Positions 26,384-36,195 are shown, counted from the first letter of the stretch. The stretch: DNA of 64,000 nucleotides from CALCKU01 sp964654665 (GCA_964654665.1 CAZZKV010000007.1:45994-109993); one strand, 5' to 3'. Made by a program: numbers and translations. The notes: a model not told the origin generated them from the letters alone.

Positions 26384-27110
26384 TGGTTTGATCCTCAGCG
26401 CTATTGGGGGTTAGCTGCGGCGTTTCAGCGTCATTATCTTTGGGTAGTAATTGTGCGGCTGCGGCAGCATCGACCGCCATTAAGCTGAGCGATTGTGCTG
26501 CGCGCGCTTGAATGGATGGCGGAACCCCGGGAATAGACTCAAGGAATGCGAATTGTTGGCGAGCCTTTGCGGTATCGCCAGTCTCTAGCGCGGCAAATGC
26601 CAGTAACTCACGGGCCAGATATTCATAAGGCATATCTTTTTCAGCCAAAGGGGAAACACGCGTGATAACGTCATTATAAGCTGCATCATTGGCGAGGATA
26701 TAGGCTGCCTTGATTTGGGCGAGTTGGATATGACGGGGTTGGGTGAAACGCGCAGCGGCCTGATCATAGAGACGTATAGACTCTCCACGGCGACCCGCGT
26801 CCAATTCCAGCGCGGCCGCGCGCATAAGAGATAGGCCAGCATAGCCATCAGGTGCGATTTCCGACAGTTTGATGAATTGAGCGAGGGCTTTGGCTTTGTC
26901 ACCATCTACAGCTTCATTAGAGGCTGTCACATATGCGGCCGATGTTGCTCGCGCCGATGTATCGGCAGCCGATTTGCGCCATTCCATGAAACCGGCAATC
27001 AGTATAATGGCAATGGTTATACCTAATATATAGGGCCCATAACGCCGAAGCAATTCATTATAATCGTCTTTACGAAGCTCTTCTTCAACTTCGTTGATAA
27101 AATCAACCAC
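26376..27110 (-). CDS. YfgM-like tetratricopeptide membrane protein
   Basis: A single-span inner-membrane protein with a periplasmic TPR-like domain, related to YfgM, a partner of the SecYEG/periplasmic chaperone network. From GTG 27110 (VDFINEVEEELRKDDYNEL) the protein has 244 residues; AAAGG lies about six bases upstream. A TTG 14 codons earlier would add a basic leader not typical of the family. The membrane segment is at about residues 25-45 (YILGITIAIILIAGF), and helical repeats fill 70-220. The tail is acidic and Pro/Gln-rich. Confidence 0.85.
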   Translation of the reverse strand: MVDFINEVEEELRKDDYNELLRRYGPYILGITIAIILIAGFMEWRKSAADTSARATSAAYVTASNEAVDGDKAKALAQFIKLSEIAPDGYAGLSLMRAAALELDAGRRGESIRLYDQAAARFTQPRHIQLAQIKAAYILANDAAYNDVITRVSPLAEKDMPYEYLARELLAFAALETGDTAKARQQFAFLESIPGVPPSIQARAAQSLSLMAVDAAAAAQLLPKDNDAETPQLTPNSAEDQTNE

Positions 27111-27217
27111 GATAAACCTTTGCGGTATGTTAGCGCGAAGGCGCAATTTCAAATCCGCGTGAACCTAGCGCCGTGCCTTATTTTTCGCAACCATTAAGGA
27201 CAGAATTTATCGTGATT

Positions 27218-27258
27218 TTAAAGAGAATATCGGGACGGAGTTTAACTCCGTCCCGATA
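27218..27258 (-). terminator. Strong hairpin terminator after the orphan gene
   Basis: A perfect 14-pair stem (27228-27241 with 27245-27258) with a three-base loop begins one base after the stop of the minus-strand gene that ends at 27260. On the minus strand it is followed by TTCTCTTTAAAA. It should end that transcript. Confidence 0.72.
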
Positions 27259-27259
27259 G

Positions 27260-28117
27260 CTAAGCTATTGAAATTGAACGCAAACACGGATTGGGACGTT
27301 TTGTGTTACGATTGATCAATAGGCGCAGCATCTTTAATTTTTGGTCATATCGGGAAATTTGTTTGTAAATTGACCAAATATTCCGCCGAACTGATTTGGA
27401 TATTATGGGCCCATAGGTTGCGATAATCTGTTCTGCCATCATGCCTTTGCTGGCCAGGCATAATACAGTTGTAAAGGTAATTTCGCGGTGAATTGACCGG
27501 CGGTATTTTTGGGTGATTTCTCTGTTGAAAAGCATTTCAGCAAATAATTTTTCGGAGAGATCAAGTAATACAAACCCCTGACCACTGAAACAGGCGGCAA
27601 GCCATGTGAGGGCGCGTTCATTTTCTGTCATGAAATTATCGGGTTTTTCATTCATACCTACATAAATCCGCGCCATCGCCATAATGACCTTAGCGGAAAA
27701 ATACCCCGGCTCCATACAACGGCGTGGATCATAAAGAATGATAGGTTGCCCTTGTATGTTTAGATTAATTCGCAGATCTGGCGTTTTTTGCCAGCCCGCA
27801 GTAAAATGCGCTTTGTGCGAACTATTGGGAGTATTGGACGTCGAATGTCGGAGTCCTTGATCGACGTCCGGTATTATTGATATATTCTGAATGGGTAGTT
27901 TTGTATTGGCTATGATATGGGCCACCTCATCCTCGGCCCAAATCAATGGCATACGTGTATCCATTTCACCCCAACAGCGCTGAGATAGCGGTTGCGTAAA
28001 ATGTAGAGGTGAGGGTACGTTAGGCGTATGGGGCGGGCCATTATGATTGATAAGCCATATGAGCATATCCATGTGCCAAAGCGCACGCGATTCCCGTAGA
28101 AAATTAATGTTGAGCAT
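27260..28117 (-). CDS. Unrecognised 285-residue soluble protein
   Basis: No family was recognised. ATG 28117 (MLNINFLRESRALWHMD) is preferred over a TTG five codons earlier; GGGA lies upstream. The N-terminal third is rich in Trp, His and Pro (HMDMLIWLINHNGPPH, LSQRCWGEMDTRMPLIW). The middle has INLNIQGQPIILYDPRRC, and a helical C-terminal half contains ALTWLAACFSGQGFVLLDL and KSVRRNIWSIYKQI. There is no signal peptide, membrane segment or known catalytic motif. The end is basic, with NRNTKRPNP. It is flanked by its own terminator and the ABC-F gene 49 bp upstream on the same strand. Confidence 0.68.
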   Translation of the reverse strand: MLNINFLRESRALWHMDMLIWLINHNGPPHTPNVPSPLHFTQPLSQRCWGEMDTRMPLIWAEDEVAHIIANTKLPIQNISIIPDVDQGLRHSTSNTPNSSHKAHFTAGWQKTPDLRINLNIQGQPIILYDPRRCMEPGYFSAKVIMAMARIYVGMNEKPDNFMTENERALTWLAACFSGQGFVLLDLSEKLFAEMLFNREITQKYRRSIHREITFTTVLCLASKGMMAEQIIATYGPIISKSVRRNIWSIYKQISRYDQKLKMLRLLINRNTKRPNPCLRSISIA

Positions 28118-28166
28118 AGTGTCATCCCACAATATGCGTCAGCCCAACGCGGTTTAAAGATTTATG

Positions 28167-30056
28167 TTAGTTAAAACCGTGTTCGTTTTTTGCTTGCTCA
28201 TAGGCTTCAACAGCCATCAACCAATCAGTTTCAAGAGTTTCAATCAACGAAGCGATACTTACGCGTTGACGGCCTAAATTAACAGCTCTCTCAGGATTTA
28301 TAGTAAAAAGGTCATTAACTGATAATTGCGTGTCGATATCGGTTAATAGTTTTCGATTTTTCTGAATATTTGTTTCGATGGCTTCATATTTTTTCTTGAG
28401 TGGAGCAATAAGTTTACGGGCCTCTGCAGCATTTTTTCGTGCAGTAACACGTTGACTTTCTGATTTAACTTTTTGTTTTTTAAATGTTTTATTTTTAAGT
28501 AATTGCGAATTGCGATAATCTTCCAGTGATCCATCGTAATTTTTTACGGTCCCTTTATCAACAAGCCACAAGCGGTCGACCACGGCCTCTAAAAGGTTTC
28601 TATCATGGCTAATGATGAGCACCGCACCGGTGTAATCATTGAGAGATTTAATCAATTCGGCCCGGCTATCCATATCCAGATGGTTGGCCGGTTCATCCAG
28701 AACCAGTAAATGGGGGGCATGGAAACTGATGAGCGAGAACAATAGCCGTGCCTTTTCTCCTCCTGATAAATCCCCGGCCGGTGTTTCCGCATTTTTGACA
28801 CCAAGGCCAAATTGAGCCAGACGCGCCCGCCTTTGCGCCTCAGTCGCTTCGGGCATTAAATCAACCACATGGTCATAAGCGGAATGATTAGGGTTCAACG
28901 CATCTATCTGGTGTTGTGCAAAATATCCGATTTTCAATTTTTTATGCCGCTTGATGAAACCGTTTTGCGGAGATAATTCGCCCATAACGGCTTTGGCGAA
29001 TGTTGATTTTCCTTCGCCATTTTTACCTAATAATCCAATGCGGTCATCGGGGTCGATACGTTGATCCAATCCGCTTAAGACGGTTACATCGGGCTCATAA
29101 CCTAAAGAAACCGTATCAAATCGTATAATGGGCGGGTTGAGCGACTTTTCTGGTCCGGGCAGGTTAATAGGAGGAATAGGATCATTAATCGTTGTCGCAA
29201 TCGGTTGCATTTTGGCAAGTCGTTTCACGCGAGACTGAGCCTGTTTGGCTTTCGTGGCTTTGGCTTTAAAGCGAATCACGAATGCTTCCAACCGTCGCCG
29301 TTCATCTTCTTGTTTATCTCGAAGCGCCATAGATAGACGCTGTTGTTCCGCGAGTTGTTTTTCAAAATTATCGTAACCGCCTGTAAATCCAGATAGTTTG
29401 CCTTGATTAAGATGGGCGATATGGGTCACGGCTTTGTTTAAAAAGTCGCGATCATGGGAAATGATAAAGGCCGTACCGCTATAGCTACGAATATGCGCTT
29501 CGAGCCAAACCGCGCCTTCTACATCCAGATAATTTGTCGGCTCATCAAGTAATAATATGTCCGGTTGGGCAAAGAGCATAGCGGCGAGGGCGACGCGCAT
29601 ACGCCAACCGCCAGAAAAATCGGAGCAGGGCCGTTGTTGATCCTTGCCCGAAAACCCAAGGCCCGAAAGAATGTTTCCGGCTCTGGCTTCGGCAGAATAG
29701 GCATTAATATCGGCCAGCCGGGTGTGAATTTCAGCAATTCGGTTAGGGTCGAAGGCTGTGTCCGCTTCGGCAAGCAAAGCCATGCGTTCAGTATCGGCCT
29801 GTAAGACCGTTTCCATTAAACTTTGCGGCCCGCTAGGAACTTCTTGTTCAACCGCGCCAAGACGCATGTTTTTGCGTAAGGATATACTGCCGGCATCGGG
29901 CGTTATTTCGCCTTTAATTAATCGAAATAGGGTTGATTTTCCGGTGCCATTACGTCCGACAAAGCCCATTTTCATACCTTGATTAATGGCGAGTGTCGCT
30001 TGGTCAAAGAGCAGACGACCTTCGAGGCGATATGTCAGATTATTAATATGCAGCAC
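28167..30056 (-). CDS. ABC-F family ATPase, YheS type
   Basis: Soluble twin-ATPase of the ABC-F family that acts on the ribosome (translation factor), not a transporter. The 629 residues hold two nucleotide-binding domains: Walker A GRNGTGKST and GKNGEGKST, signatures SGGWRMRVALA and SGGEKARLLFS, Walker B LLLDEPTNYLD and LVLDEPANHLD. The linker between them has the RFKAKATKAKQAQSRVK stretch typical of YheS. A C-terminal Lys/Glu coiled coil (about 540-620) follows. The start is GTG 30056. It is divergent from ndk. Confidence 0.93.
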   Translation of the reverse strand: MLHINNLTYRLEGRLLFDQATLAINQGMKMGFVGRNGTGKSTLFRLIKGEITPDAGSISLRKNMRLGAVEQEVPSGPQSLMETVLQADTERMALLAEADTAFDPNRIAEIHTRLADINAYSAEARAGNILSGLGFSGKDQQRPCSDFSGGWRMRVALAAMLFAQPDILLLDEPTNYLDVEGAVWLEAHIRSYSGTAFIISHDRDFLNKAVTHIAHLNQGKLSGFTGGYDNFEKQLAEQQRLSMALRDKQEDERRRLEAFVIRFKAKATKAKQAQSRVKRLAKMQPIATTINDPIPPINLPGPEKSLNPPIIRFDTVSLGYEPDVTVLSGLDQRIDPDDRIGLLGKNGEGKSTFAKAVMGELSPQNGFIKRHKKLKIGYFAQHQIDALNPNHSAYDHVVDLMPEATEAQRRARLAQFGLGVKNAETPAGDLSGGEKARLLFSLISFHAPHLLVLDEPANHLDMDSRAELIKSLNDYTGAVLIISHDRNLLEAVVDRLWLVDKGTVKNYDGSLEDYRNSQLLKNKTFKKQKVKSESQRVTARKNAAEARKLIAPLKKKYEAIETNIQKNRKLLTDIDTQLSVNDLFTINPERAVNLGRQRVSIASLIETLETDWLMAVEAYEQAKNEHGFN

Positions 30057-30140
30057 GTGGGCTGGGTATCACCCCTTTACAGAGAGTCAATCGCCCGTTA
30101 GAGGAGCGCCAAATTTATATGCCATATTCAGGAGACACGC

Positions 30141-30563
30141 ATGGCCATACAACGTACCTTTTCTATCATTAAACCTGATGCGACAGCGCGCAATATCACC
30201 GGTAAGGTGAATGCAAAAATTGAAGAGGCTGGTCTGCGTATTATTGCGCAGAAACGCTTACAGCTTACGCAAGAGCAAGCTGGTGGATTTTATGCAGTTC
30301 ATAAAGAGCGTCCCTTTTATAAGGATCTGGTCGCTTTTATGATGTCAGGCCCTGTTATTGTGCAGGTATTAGAGGGTGAAAATGCTATCGCAAAATATCG
30401 CGAAGTTATGGGCGCGACTAATCCGGCCGATGCGGCTCCCGGTACAATTCGCGCTGAATTTGCACAAAGTATTGATGCCAATACGGTTCATGGTTCAGAT
30501 GCCCCGGAGACCGCCGCCGAAGAGATACCGTTCTTTTTCTCCGATGATGAAATTGTCGGATAA
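30141..30563 (+). CDS. ndk: Nucleoside diphosphate kinase
   Basis: Transfers the gamma phosphate between nucleoside tri- and diphosphates through a phospho-His. The 140 residues begin MAIQRTFSIIKPDA. The active His is in the family motif NTVHGSDAPETA, and FYAVHKERPFYKDLVAFM is also conserved. AGGAG lies before the ATG. A symmetric terminator follows. Confidence 0.98.
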   Translation: MAIQRTFSIIKPDATARNITGKVNAKIEEAGLRIIAQKRLQLTQEQAGGFYAVHKERPFYKDLVAFMMSGPVIVQVLEGENAIAKYREVMGATNPADAAPGTIRAEFAQSIDANTVHGSDAPETAAEEIPFFFSDDEIVG

Positions 30564-30583
30564 TGAATTTGAAGATTGTAATG

Positions 30584-30613
30584 AAAAAGCCGGGTCGATG
30601 ACCCGGCTTTTTT
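30584..30613. terminator. Bidirectional terminator between ndk and the TadG-like gene
   Basis: A 13-pair stem (30584-30596 with 30600-30612) with loop GAT. The arms are AAAAAGCCGGGTC and GACCCGGCTTTTT, so each strand has a T run after the GC stem. It lies between two convergent genes and can end both. Confidence 0.92.
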
Positions 30614-30627
30614 AATAGAGTTTTATA

Positions 30628-31957
30628 TTATTGCGCTATTCGAATTGTACTTTCAGCAATACTGACAGCGATATTTTTAAATTGTTCATTGAGAGCATCA
30701 GCGTCTTCGGCCACAAGGAAATGATCTGGTGATGATGCGCATGACCTTAACAGATCATAAGCGATAACAGATTCTTCAATACTGACGTTTTGCGGCACCG
30801 GATTTCTTCTTCTGCGATATTGACCCGGTTCCAAAGCATATCCAATTGTATAAATTTCTGTATCATAATTGTTTTTCATTGCGTTACAGTCATTAATAGT
30901 GGGTAAGTCACGAGTTGAGCCTCTTAGGCATTCCGTAACGGGCGGGGTTGAAACCTCGATCCATAATCTATGTAGTCTTTCGTTATTGGGTAATTCGTGC
31001 CTTATACGCTGCCGGTTCGATCTTCGAACATAATGCCTATGGGCAGGGAGGTCATAATTTTTGCAGGTTGGTGACCTTTGTGTGTTGGCCCCATCTGTCA
31101 TGAAAATAACAAATTTTTTGGGTGTAACGTCCGGATTTTCTCTTTCATGAGCCACATCTTCGAGGTTCATCCATTGTCGGGCTTGGTCCATAGCAATTGC
31201 AGAATTTGTTCCGTTTCGTAACGATCTCGACATATTGTTTATTGTCGAAGCCGGTAAGGCCCCCCAAGTTGGATTAACGGTTAGATTGTTAATATTATCA
31301 TTATACCCAACAAGAGCGGTTCGAACAATTCGGGGCGCTTCGGAATTATTACTTGCAATAAGTTCTGTTAAGGTTTGATTGAATTGCGTTAAGCTTTCCG
31401 TGAGGCCAGACACACGGGATTTAAAAACCGGAGGATTGCCCGGCTGATCAGCCACATTCATTGAGTTGGAATTGTCGAGGACAAAAAAGACACTAACCGG
31501 ATTTGAAACATTTGTTTCTTCGTATTTTACAAGGCTTTCCGCTTGAAATGGAATGTCGCGTAAACCCACTAGCTGCATAAAGGCTGGCACGGTTACACCG
31601 GAGACATTGACAAGAGCTTCCCCGTCGACGTCATTGTAATTTACCCTTACCTCGACATTAGCCCCCATATCTCTGAGCATACCGTTATATGTATATCCAA
31701 TCTCGTCTGCTCTATAGATGATTCCTTCTTGATAGGCGTCTATATCGCTACTAGTCGGGCTTTTGCCGCCATTGTTTTTTACAAATATAGCTGCTGATAA
31801 AGCGACCGAATCGGCAATAGCCTGTGATTTGGCTTGAGCTTTTGTTGCTTGTGCATAATCAAAACCAGCGCCAATAGATATTAAGATGGTGGTTAGTGAT
31901 ATTGCCCATGTTAATGCAAAACTGCCTTTATTATTATATTTAAACCGATTAAAAAGG
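30628..31957 (-). CDS. TadG-like von Willebrand factor A protein, copy 1 (5' end lost in the assembly gap)
   Basis: Surface or pilus-associated protein related to TadG of tight-adherence systems. The visible part starts within the N-terminal TadE/G membrane segment (GSFALTWAISLTTILIS), continues with the GAGFDYAQATKAQAKSQ stretch, and then a von Willebrand A domain with MIDAS motif DNSNSM and FMTDGANT. Cysteines appear in the last third (CKNY, CLRG, CNAM, CASS). About 13 residues and the start codon lie in the gap. It is closely similar in layout to copy 2 upstream. No other tad gene is in the window. Confidence 0.85.
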
Positions 31958-32057
31958 NNNNNNNNNNNNNNNNNNNNNNNNNNNNNNNNNNNNNNNNNNN
32001 NNNNNNNNNNNNNNNNNNNNNNNNNNNNNNNNNNNNNNNNNNNNNNNNNNNNNNNNN
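31958..32057. other. Assembly gap of exactly 100 N
   Basis: One hundred undetermined bases. Frames read through it are artificial. It removes the 3' end of one TadG-like gene and the 5' end of the next. Judging from the two copies, about 29 residues plus a stop and about 13 residues are missing, at least 130 bp plus a spacer, so 100 is a placeholder rather than a measured length. Confidence 0.99.
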
Positions 32058-33628
32058 GAAAAGTTTTTGGGATCACTAGCGCAACCTTGCATTAGTTCTG
32101 TTGCTGCTAACGCCTGTTCTTCCGGAAAGGAATAGGTTGGCGGATTACCATGAATCCTATGGTGGTCCAGAGTGTCATATATACCCGATTGCAAGGCAAA
32201 TCCGATAGTGTAAACATCTACCCCTTGATCTCGGAGGGCGCGGCAGGATGCAATTGTCCGTTCATCTGTGTTCAGCTCCAACGTCCCTTCCGTATAGCCT
32301 TGACTTTCTAAATATTGTTCATTGTTTTCGAGCAGTTCTTCGCCTTTTTCTGCCAAAAACCTCAGGGCTAAATTTTGGTTATGTAAGTAGAACCGGTTTG
32401 TTCCTCCAACTGTATTTTGATAATCAAAATGCGGTAAATTTGCGACAGTACAAGACCGGGTTATCCCGGCATCTATATCAGCTTGTGTACGGACACAATA
32501 GACAGGGCCGTTGCCTTGGCGTATCCAGGCCCAAAATTCATCTTGGGCACCGGATTGTCTGCCAATCAAATAATTAGCTAAAGGATAAGGATGTGTACCA
32601 ATAGGGGGTAGAATAATTGTTCGAGGTATATTTCCATCAAATCGATGAAACACATCTGTATTACCGGGTATAACACAGCAATTCCCTAAAGTGTTTTGGC
32701 CATCTGTCATAAAAATAGCGATTTTAAGGGGGTTGTTGTGACTGTTTTCAGCAAGATGTTTAGCATTTTCACCTGTCATCCAGTCCACAGCTGTTTCCAT
32801 GGGGGGGGCGGAATATGTCCCCCCTCCCGGCGTCATATTCGATGTTTGTTGACGCACTTGGGATGATGCGCTCAGCGTATCCCAATTAAGCGGTACTGTT
32901 CTATTTGATATTGTATTGGATGAATAAGCCAACATACCCATACGCAAGAAACGTGACCCATTTTCATCTACACCGCCTGCAATTGTTTCAAGCGTATCAT
33001 AAAATGTCGAGGCTGCTTCTTTTAAGCCCGATATTCGTGATCTTGCTCCCGCGGGTGAAACGCCTGTGTCATCAAAAGGTTTGTCAGAGAAAAACATTGA
33101 GCCAGAGTTATCCATAATCATGACAATAGATGCAGGACGTTTTACCTGTTTGTCTTCATATTTTACGGTAGCAGAGGCTTTAAAGGGTAAATCCATATAG
33201 CCAATAACATGCATGAAGGCTGGGCGTGTTTTTCCTTGAACTTCAACCCGGGCTTCTTTTTTGATGTCATCATAATTAACGGTAAATTTGGGAGCTTCTG
33301 GACCTTTTAAAACCATACCATTGAAGGTATGCCCTGACTCAGAAGTCGCATATTGGACACCATTTAGGAAACCATCACTGCCATCCGTAGGCGGCCCATC
33401 ATTGGCTTTAACATAGACGGCTGCAGAAAGAGCAATCGTATCTGCAATAGCTTGAGATTTCTTTTTAGCTGCTGATAATTGAGCGTAATCATAACCAGCA
33501 CCCACAGCGACTATAGTCCCTGTCATAGCAAGAGCCCATGTAAGTGCAAAAGTACCGCTCGAATTTTTTCTAAAACTCTTTAAACTCTTACGCCATTTAA
33601 TGCCCATAGAATTAAAAAAATTCTGCAT
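32058..33628 (-). CDS. TadG-like von Willebrand factor A protein, copy 2 (3' end lost in the assembly gap)
   Basis: Same architecture as copy 1: basic N-terminus, TadE/G membrane segment (GTFALTWALAMTGTIVAVG), GAGYDYAQLSAAKKKSQ, then a von Willebrand A domain with MIDAS DNSGSM and FMTDGQNT. ATG 33628 (MQNFFNSMGIKW) has GGGG six bases upstream; ATG 33640 with GGGA is an alternative. The readable part ends at CASDPKNF, where copy 1 continues for 29 residues. It has a longer insert than copy 1 between the MIDAS part and the C-terminus. Spacing from purN is about 120 bp. Confidence 0.85.
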
Positions 33629-33718
33629 TTTATACCCCATGTAATATCCCAACATATTCTTCAAAAGAATAAATAACGACTAGAATATATAAGAATAAGC
33701 TTGAGAAAAAATTTGGAA

Positions 33719-33738
33719 TTATAGTTAAATTACTATAA
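33719..33738. repeat. AT-rich inverted repeat between purN and the TadG-like pair
   Basis: TTATAGT (33719-33725) and ACTATAA (33732-33738) form a perfect seven-base inverted repeat with a six-base spacer, inside a very AT-rich spacer. It could be a weak hairpin after purN or a regulator site for the TadG-like genes; nothing decides between them. Confidence 0.4.
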
Positions 33739-33749
33739 AAATTTGAGGC

Positions 33750-34355
33750 TTAATTAGTCGGCTGAGCGTGTTTTTTTTTGAGTTTATTCGCAACGATCGT
33801 GAAAGCCCTTACATAACTTTGCAGTTCTATAGGTAATAATCTGTCAGCTAATGTTTCCGCTGTATCGCCCCGTTTGATATCTATTGCATTTTGCAGGATA
33901 ATTTCGCCCCCATCTAAAACTTCACTCACATAATGCACAGTACACCCATGATGGCTATCCCCAGCATCCAGTGCACGTTGATGGGTATTCAAACCTTTAT
34001 ATTTAGGCAGGAGTGATGGATGGATGTTTAAAATACGACGCGGCCATTGCGCAACAAACCAAGGCGTTAATATGCGCATAAATCCAGCACAACATATAAG
34101 GTCAATATTGTTATCCATTAGGGTTTTATGAAGAGCCCGTTCAAAATCTCGGCGCGAGGAGAAACTTTTATGATCAATACATATAGCATCGATGCCTAAT
34201 TCCCGTGCCTTGTCTAATCCGGCCGCATCAGGTCGATTAGAAATAACCAAAGAAATTTTTGCTGGAAAGCTGTCTTGCTGCGCGGCTGTGACCAATGCGA
34301 CCATATTCGAACCGCGCCCCGATATCAGGACAGCTGTGTTCACAGGGAGGTGCAT
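33750..34355 (-). CDS. purN: Phosphoribosylglycinamide formyltransferase
   Basis: Transfers a formyl group from 10-formyl-tetrahydrofolate to GAR in purine synthesis. The 201 residues contain VLISGRGSNM, the catalytic Asn/His block MRILTPWFV with NIHPSLLPKYKGLNTH, and the late Asp in HYVSEVLDGGEII. Its ATG directly abuts the purM stop, so the two are translated together. The tail KLKKKHAQPTN is basic. Confidence 0.97.
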   Translation of the reverse strand: MHLPVNTAVLISGRGSNMVALVTAAQQDSFPAKISLVISNRPDAAGLDKARELGIDAICIDHKSFSSRRDFERALHKTLMDNNIDLICCAGFMRILTPWFVAQWPRRILNIHPSLLPKYKGLNTHQRALDAGDSHHGCTVHYVSEVLDGGEIILQNAIDIKRGDTAETLADRLLPIELQSYVRAFTIVANKLKKKHAQPTN

Positions 34356-35387
34356 CTAGGTGTCCTCAAGCGTTCCGATAACCCAGCTTGTTTCGCCGGA
34401 TGCCTTTAAAGCCTCTTGTACGGAGTTAACGTCGGCAGGGGAAACGGCTAAGACCATGCCGATGCCGCAATTAAAGGCGCGTTGCAATTCTGTTTCCGTT
34501 ATTTGACCAATGTCTTGAAGCCATTGAAAGACAGCCGGGCGGGGCCAAGCCTTCATATTATAAACCGGTTTAAGCCTATCAGGAAGCATGCGGGGGGTAT
34601 TATCGGTCAGACCGCCGCCGGTAATATGGGCCAGACCTTTGATGGAACCAGAGCGCACTAAGGGCAAAACCGACTTAACATATATACGGGTAGGGGTCAG
34701 TAAAGCTTCGGCCAGCGTCTTGCCTGGGTTGAACGGGCAAGGGGCATCCCACCCCAGTCCCGAACGCTCTACAACTTTGCGGATAAGTGAATACCCATTG
34801 GAATGCGGACCGGATGCGGCAAGGCCGATTAAAATATCGCCTGTAGCCATATCATCGTGGCGAGGCAGGATGTCGCTACGGTTAACCGCGCCGACAACAA
34901 AGCCGGCCAGATCAAAATCACCAGCTTCATACATGCCGGGCATTTCGGCAGTTTCGCCGCCAATGAGCGCGGCTCCGGCTTGTTTACATCCATCGGCTAT
35001 ACCGGCAATAACGCTAACGGCTTCGCCGGGTTTGAGATGTCCAGTGGCAAAATAATCCAGAAAAAATAAGGGTTCAGCGCCCTGTGCCAAAACATCATTG
35101 ACGCACATGGCGACAAGATCAATGCCGACGGTGTTCAAAATACCCGTATCAATCGCGATGCGCAATTTAGTGCCAACACCGTCGGTGCCTGAAATCAGGA
35201 TTGGGTCATCATAACCAGCGGCTTTTAAATCAAAAGCACCGCCAAATCCTCCTAAAGCCACATCGGCTCCAACGCGCCGCGTGGCTTTTGCCAGCGGTTT
35301 AATTTGGTCAATTAAAGCGTCGCCTGCGTCAATGTTAACGCCTGCATCCGCATACGTCAGGCTAGTGTTTGAAGGGCTGTCACCCAT
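34356..35387 (-). CDS. purM: Phosphoribosylformylglycinamidine cyclo-ligase (AIR synthetase)
   Basis: ATP-dependent ring closure of FGAM to AIR. ATG 35387 (MGDSPSNTSLTYADAGVNI) has GGAG six bases upstream and gives 343 residues; an ATG ten codons further up has no such site. Conserved blocks are SGTDGVGTKL, DLVAMCVNDVLAQGAEPLFFLDY, GGETAEMPGMY and ASGPHSNGYSLIR. It is the first gene of the purM-purN unit. Confidence 0.97.
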   Translation of the reverse strand: MGDSPSNTSLTYADAGVNIDAGDALIDQIKPLAKATRRVGADVALGGFGGAFDLKAAGYDDPILISGTDGVGTKLRIAIDTGILNTVGIDLVAMCVNDVLAQGAEPLFFLDYFATGHLKPGEAVSVIAGIADGCKQAGAALIGGETAEMPGMYEAGDFDLAGFVVGAVNRSDILPRHDDMATGDILIGLAASGPHSNGYSLIRKVVERSGLGWDAPCPFNPGKTLAEALLTPTRIYVKSVLPLVRSGSIKGLAHITGGGLTDNTPRMLPDRLKPVYNMKAWPRPAVFQWLQDIGQITETELQRAFNCGIGMVLAVSPADVNSVQEALKASGETSWVIGTLEDT

Positions 35388-35455
35388 GAAGGTCTCCATC
35401 ATTGAGAGGCGAGTCATTTCGCGCTGTATATGGTCTTTAAATGCGTGAAAACCAA

Positions 35456-35494
35456 GTGTTTATTCGATGTGTTTATTCAATGTGTTTATTCGAT
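35456..35494. repeat. Three tandem copies of a 13 bp unit
   Basis: GTGTTTATTCGAT is repeated three times without spacer (35456-35468, 35469-35481 with one change, 35482-35494). It lies 4 bp after the stop of the uracil-DNA glycosylase-like gene and about 70 bp upstream of purM on the same strand. Confidence 0.9.
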
Positions 35495-35498
35495 ACAT

Positions 35499-36128
35499 CT
35501 ACTCTGGTACTGTTTTAAGGATATTGGTTACGCGGTCTTTCAGATGCTCAAGGACTTCAGGGAACCAGTCATGTTTTTTAAGCCAAACATTATTCCGCCA
35601 GCTCGGATGAGGCAAAGGGATAATGTCGGGGCTGTAATCACGCCAATGGGCTACGGTTTGGGTCAAGTTTTTCTGGGCATCCGGTCCCAAGACATGTTTA
35701 ACAGCATATAGGCCGACCAATAAGGTCAGGGTGATATCGGGCATCGCTTGGGTCAATTGATCCTGCCACAAGGGTGCGCACTCCTTGCGCGGGGGCAAAT
35801 CACCGCCCTTGGCGTCTTGACCTGGAAAACAAAATCCCATGGGCGTTATGGCGAAAATATCCTCATTATAAAACACGGTTTCATCAACACCCAGCCAGTT
35901 GCGTAGACGTACACCAGACGGATCTGTGAACGGACGCCCGCTTTCATGGGCCAATGTTCCGGGCGCTTGGCCTATAATCCGGATGCGAGACCGGGGTGAT
36001 CCTTGCACTATGGGATTGGGTGTTACCGGCAGAGGTTTGTCCGCATGGGCGCAGAGATCACATCGCCGAATAGCGCCTTTTAAATCCTCAATGTTACCGA
36101 TATCGGGAATAGTTTTCTCTTTTGTCAC
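35499..36128 (-). CDS. Uracil-DNA glycosylase family protein
   Basis: Base-excision repair family protein that removes uracil or a related base. The core has IIGQAPGTLAHESGRPF (GQAPG motif), DPSGVRLRNWLGVDE, ITPMGFCFPGQDAKGGDLPPR and the late LPHPSWRNN motif. Two cysteines in RRCDLCAH near the N-terminus recall the Fe-S ligands of type IV/V enzymes, but the full four-Cys set is not clear. GTG 36128 gives 209 residues; a longer frame from 36203 would overlap the start of divergent kbl. Neither start has a good ribosome binding site. Confidence 0.84.
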   Translation of the reverse strand: MTKEKTIPDIGNIEDLKGAIRRCDLCAHADKPLPVTPNPIVQGSPRSRIRIIGQAPGTLAHESGRPFTDPSGVRLRNWLGVDETVFYNEDIFAITPMGFCFPGQDAKGGDLPPRKECAPLWQDQLTQAMPDITLTLLVGLYAVKHVLGPDAQKNLTQTVAHWRDYSPDIIPLPHPSWRNNVWLKKHDWFPEVLEHLKDRVTNILKTVPE

Positions 36129-36195
36129 TAAATAGCATATGATTTTAGCGGGGCTTCGCTCTAAGTTAAGCCCAATAATGATAATTGGATAGACT

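Noticed and set aside
30628..32076. Continuous frames reading across the N stretch, including 31949-33664
   Set aside because: Unknown bases are read as open codons, so the joins are artificial. The two TadG-like genes end and begin in the gap and were cut there.
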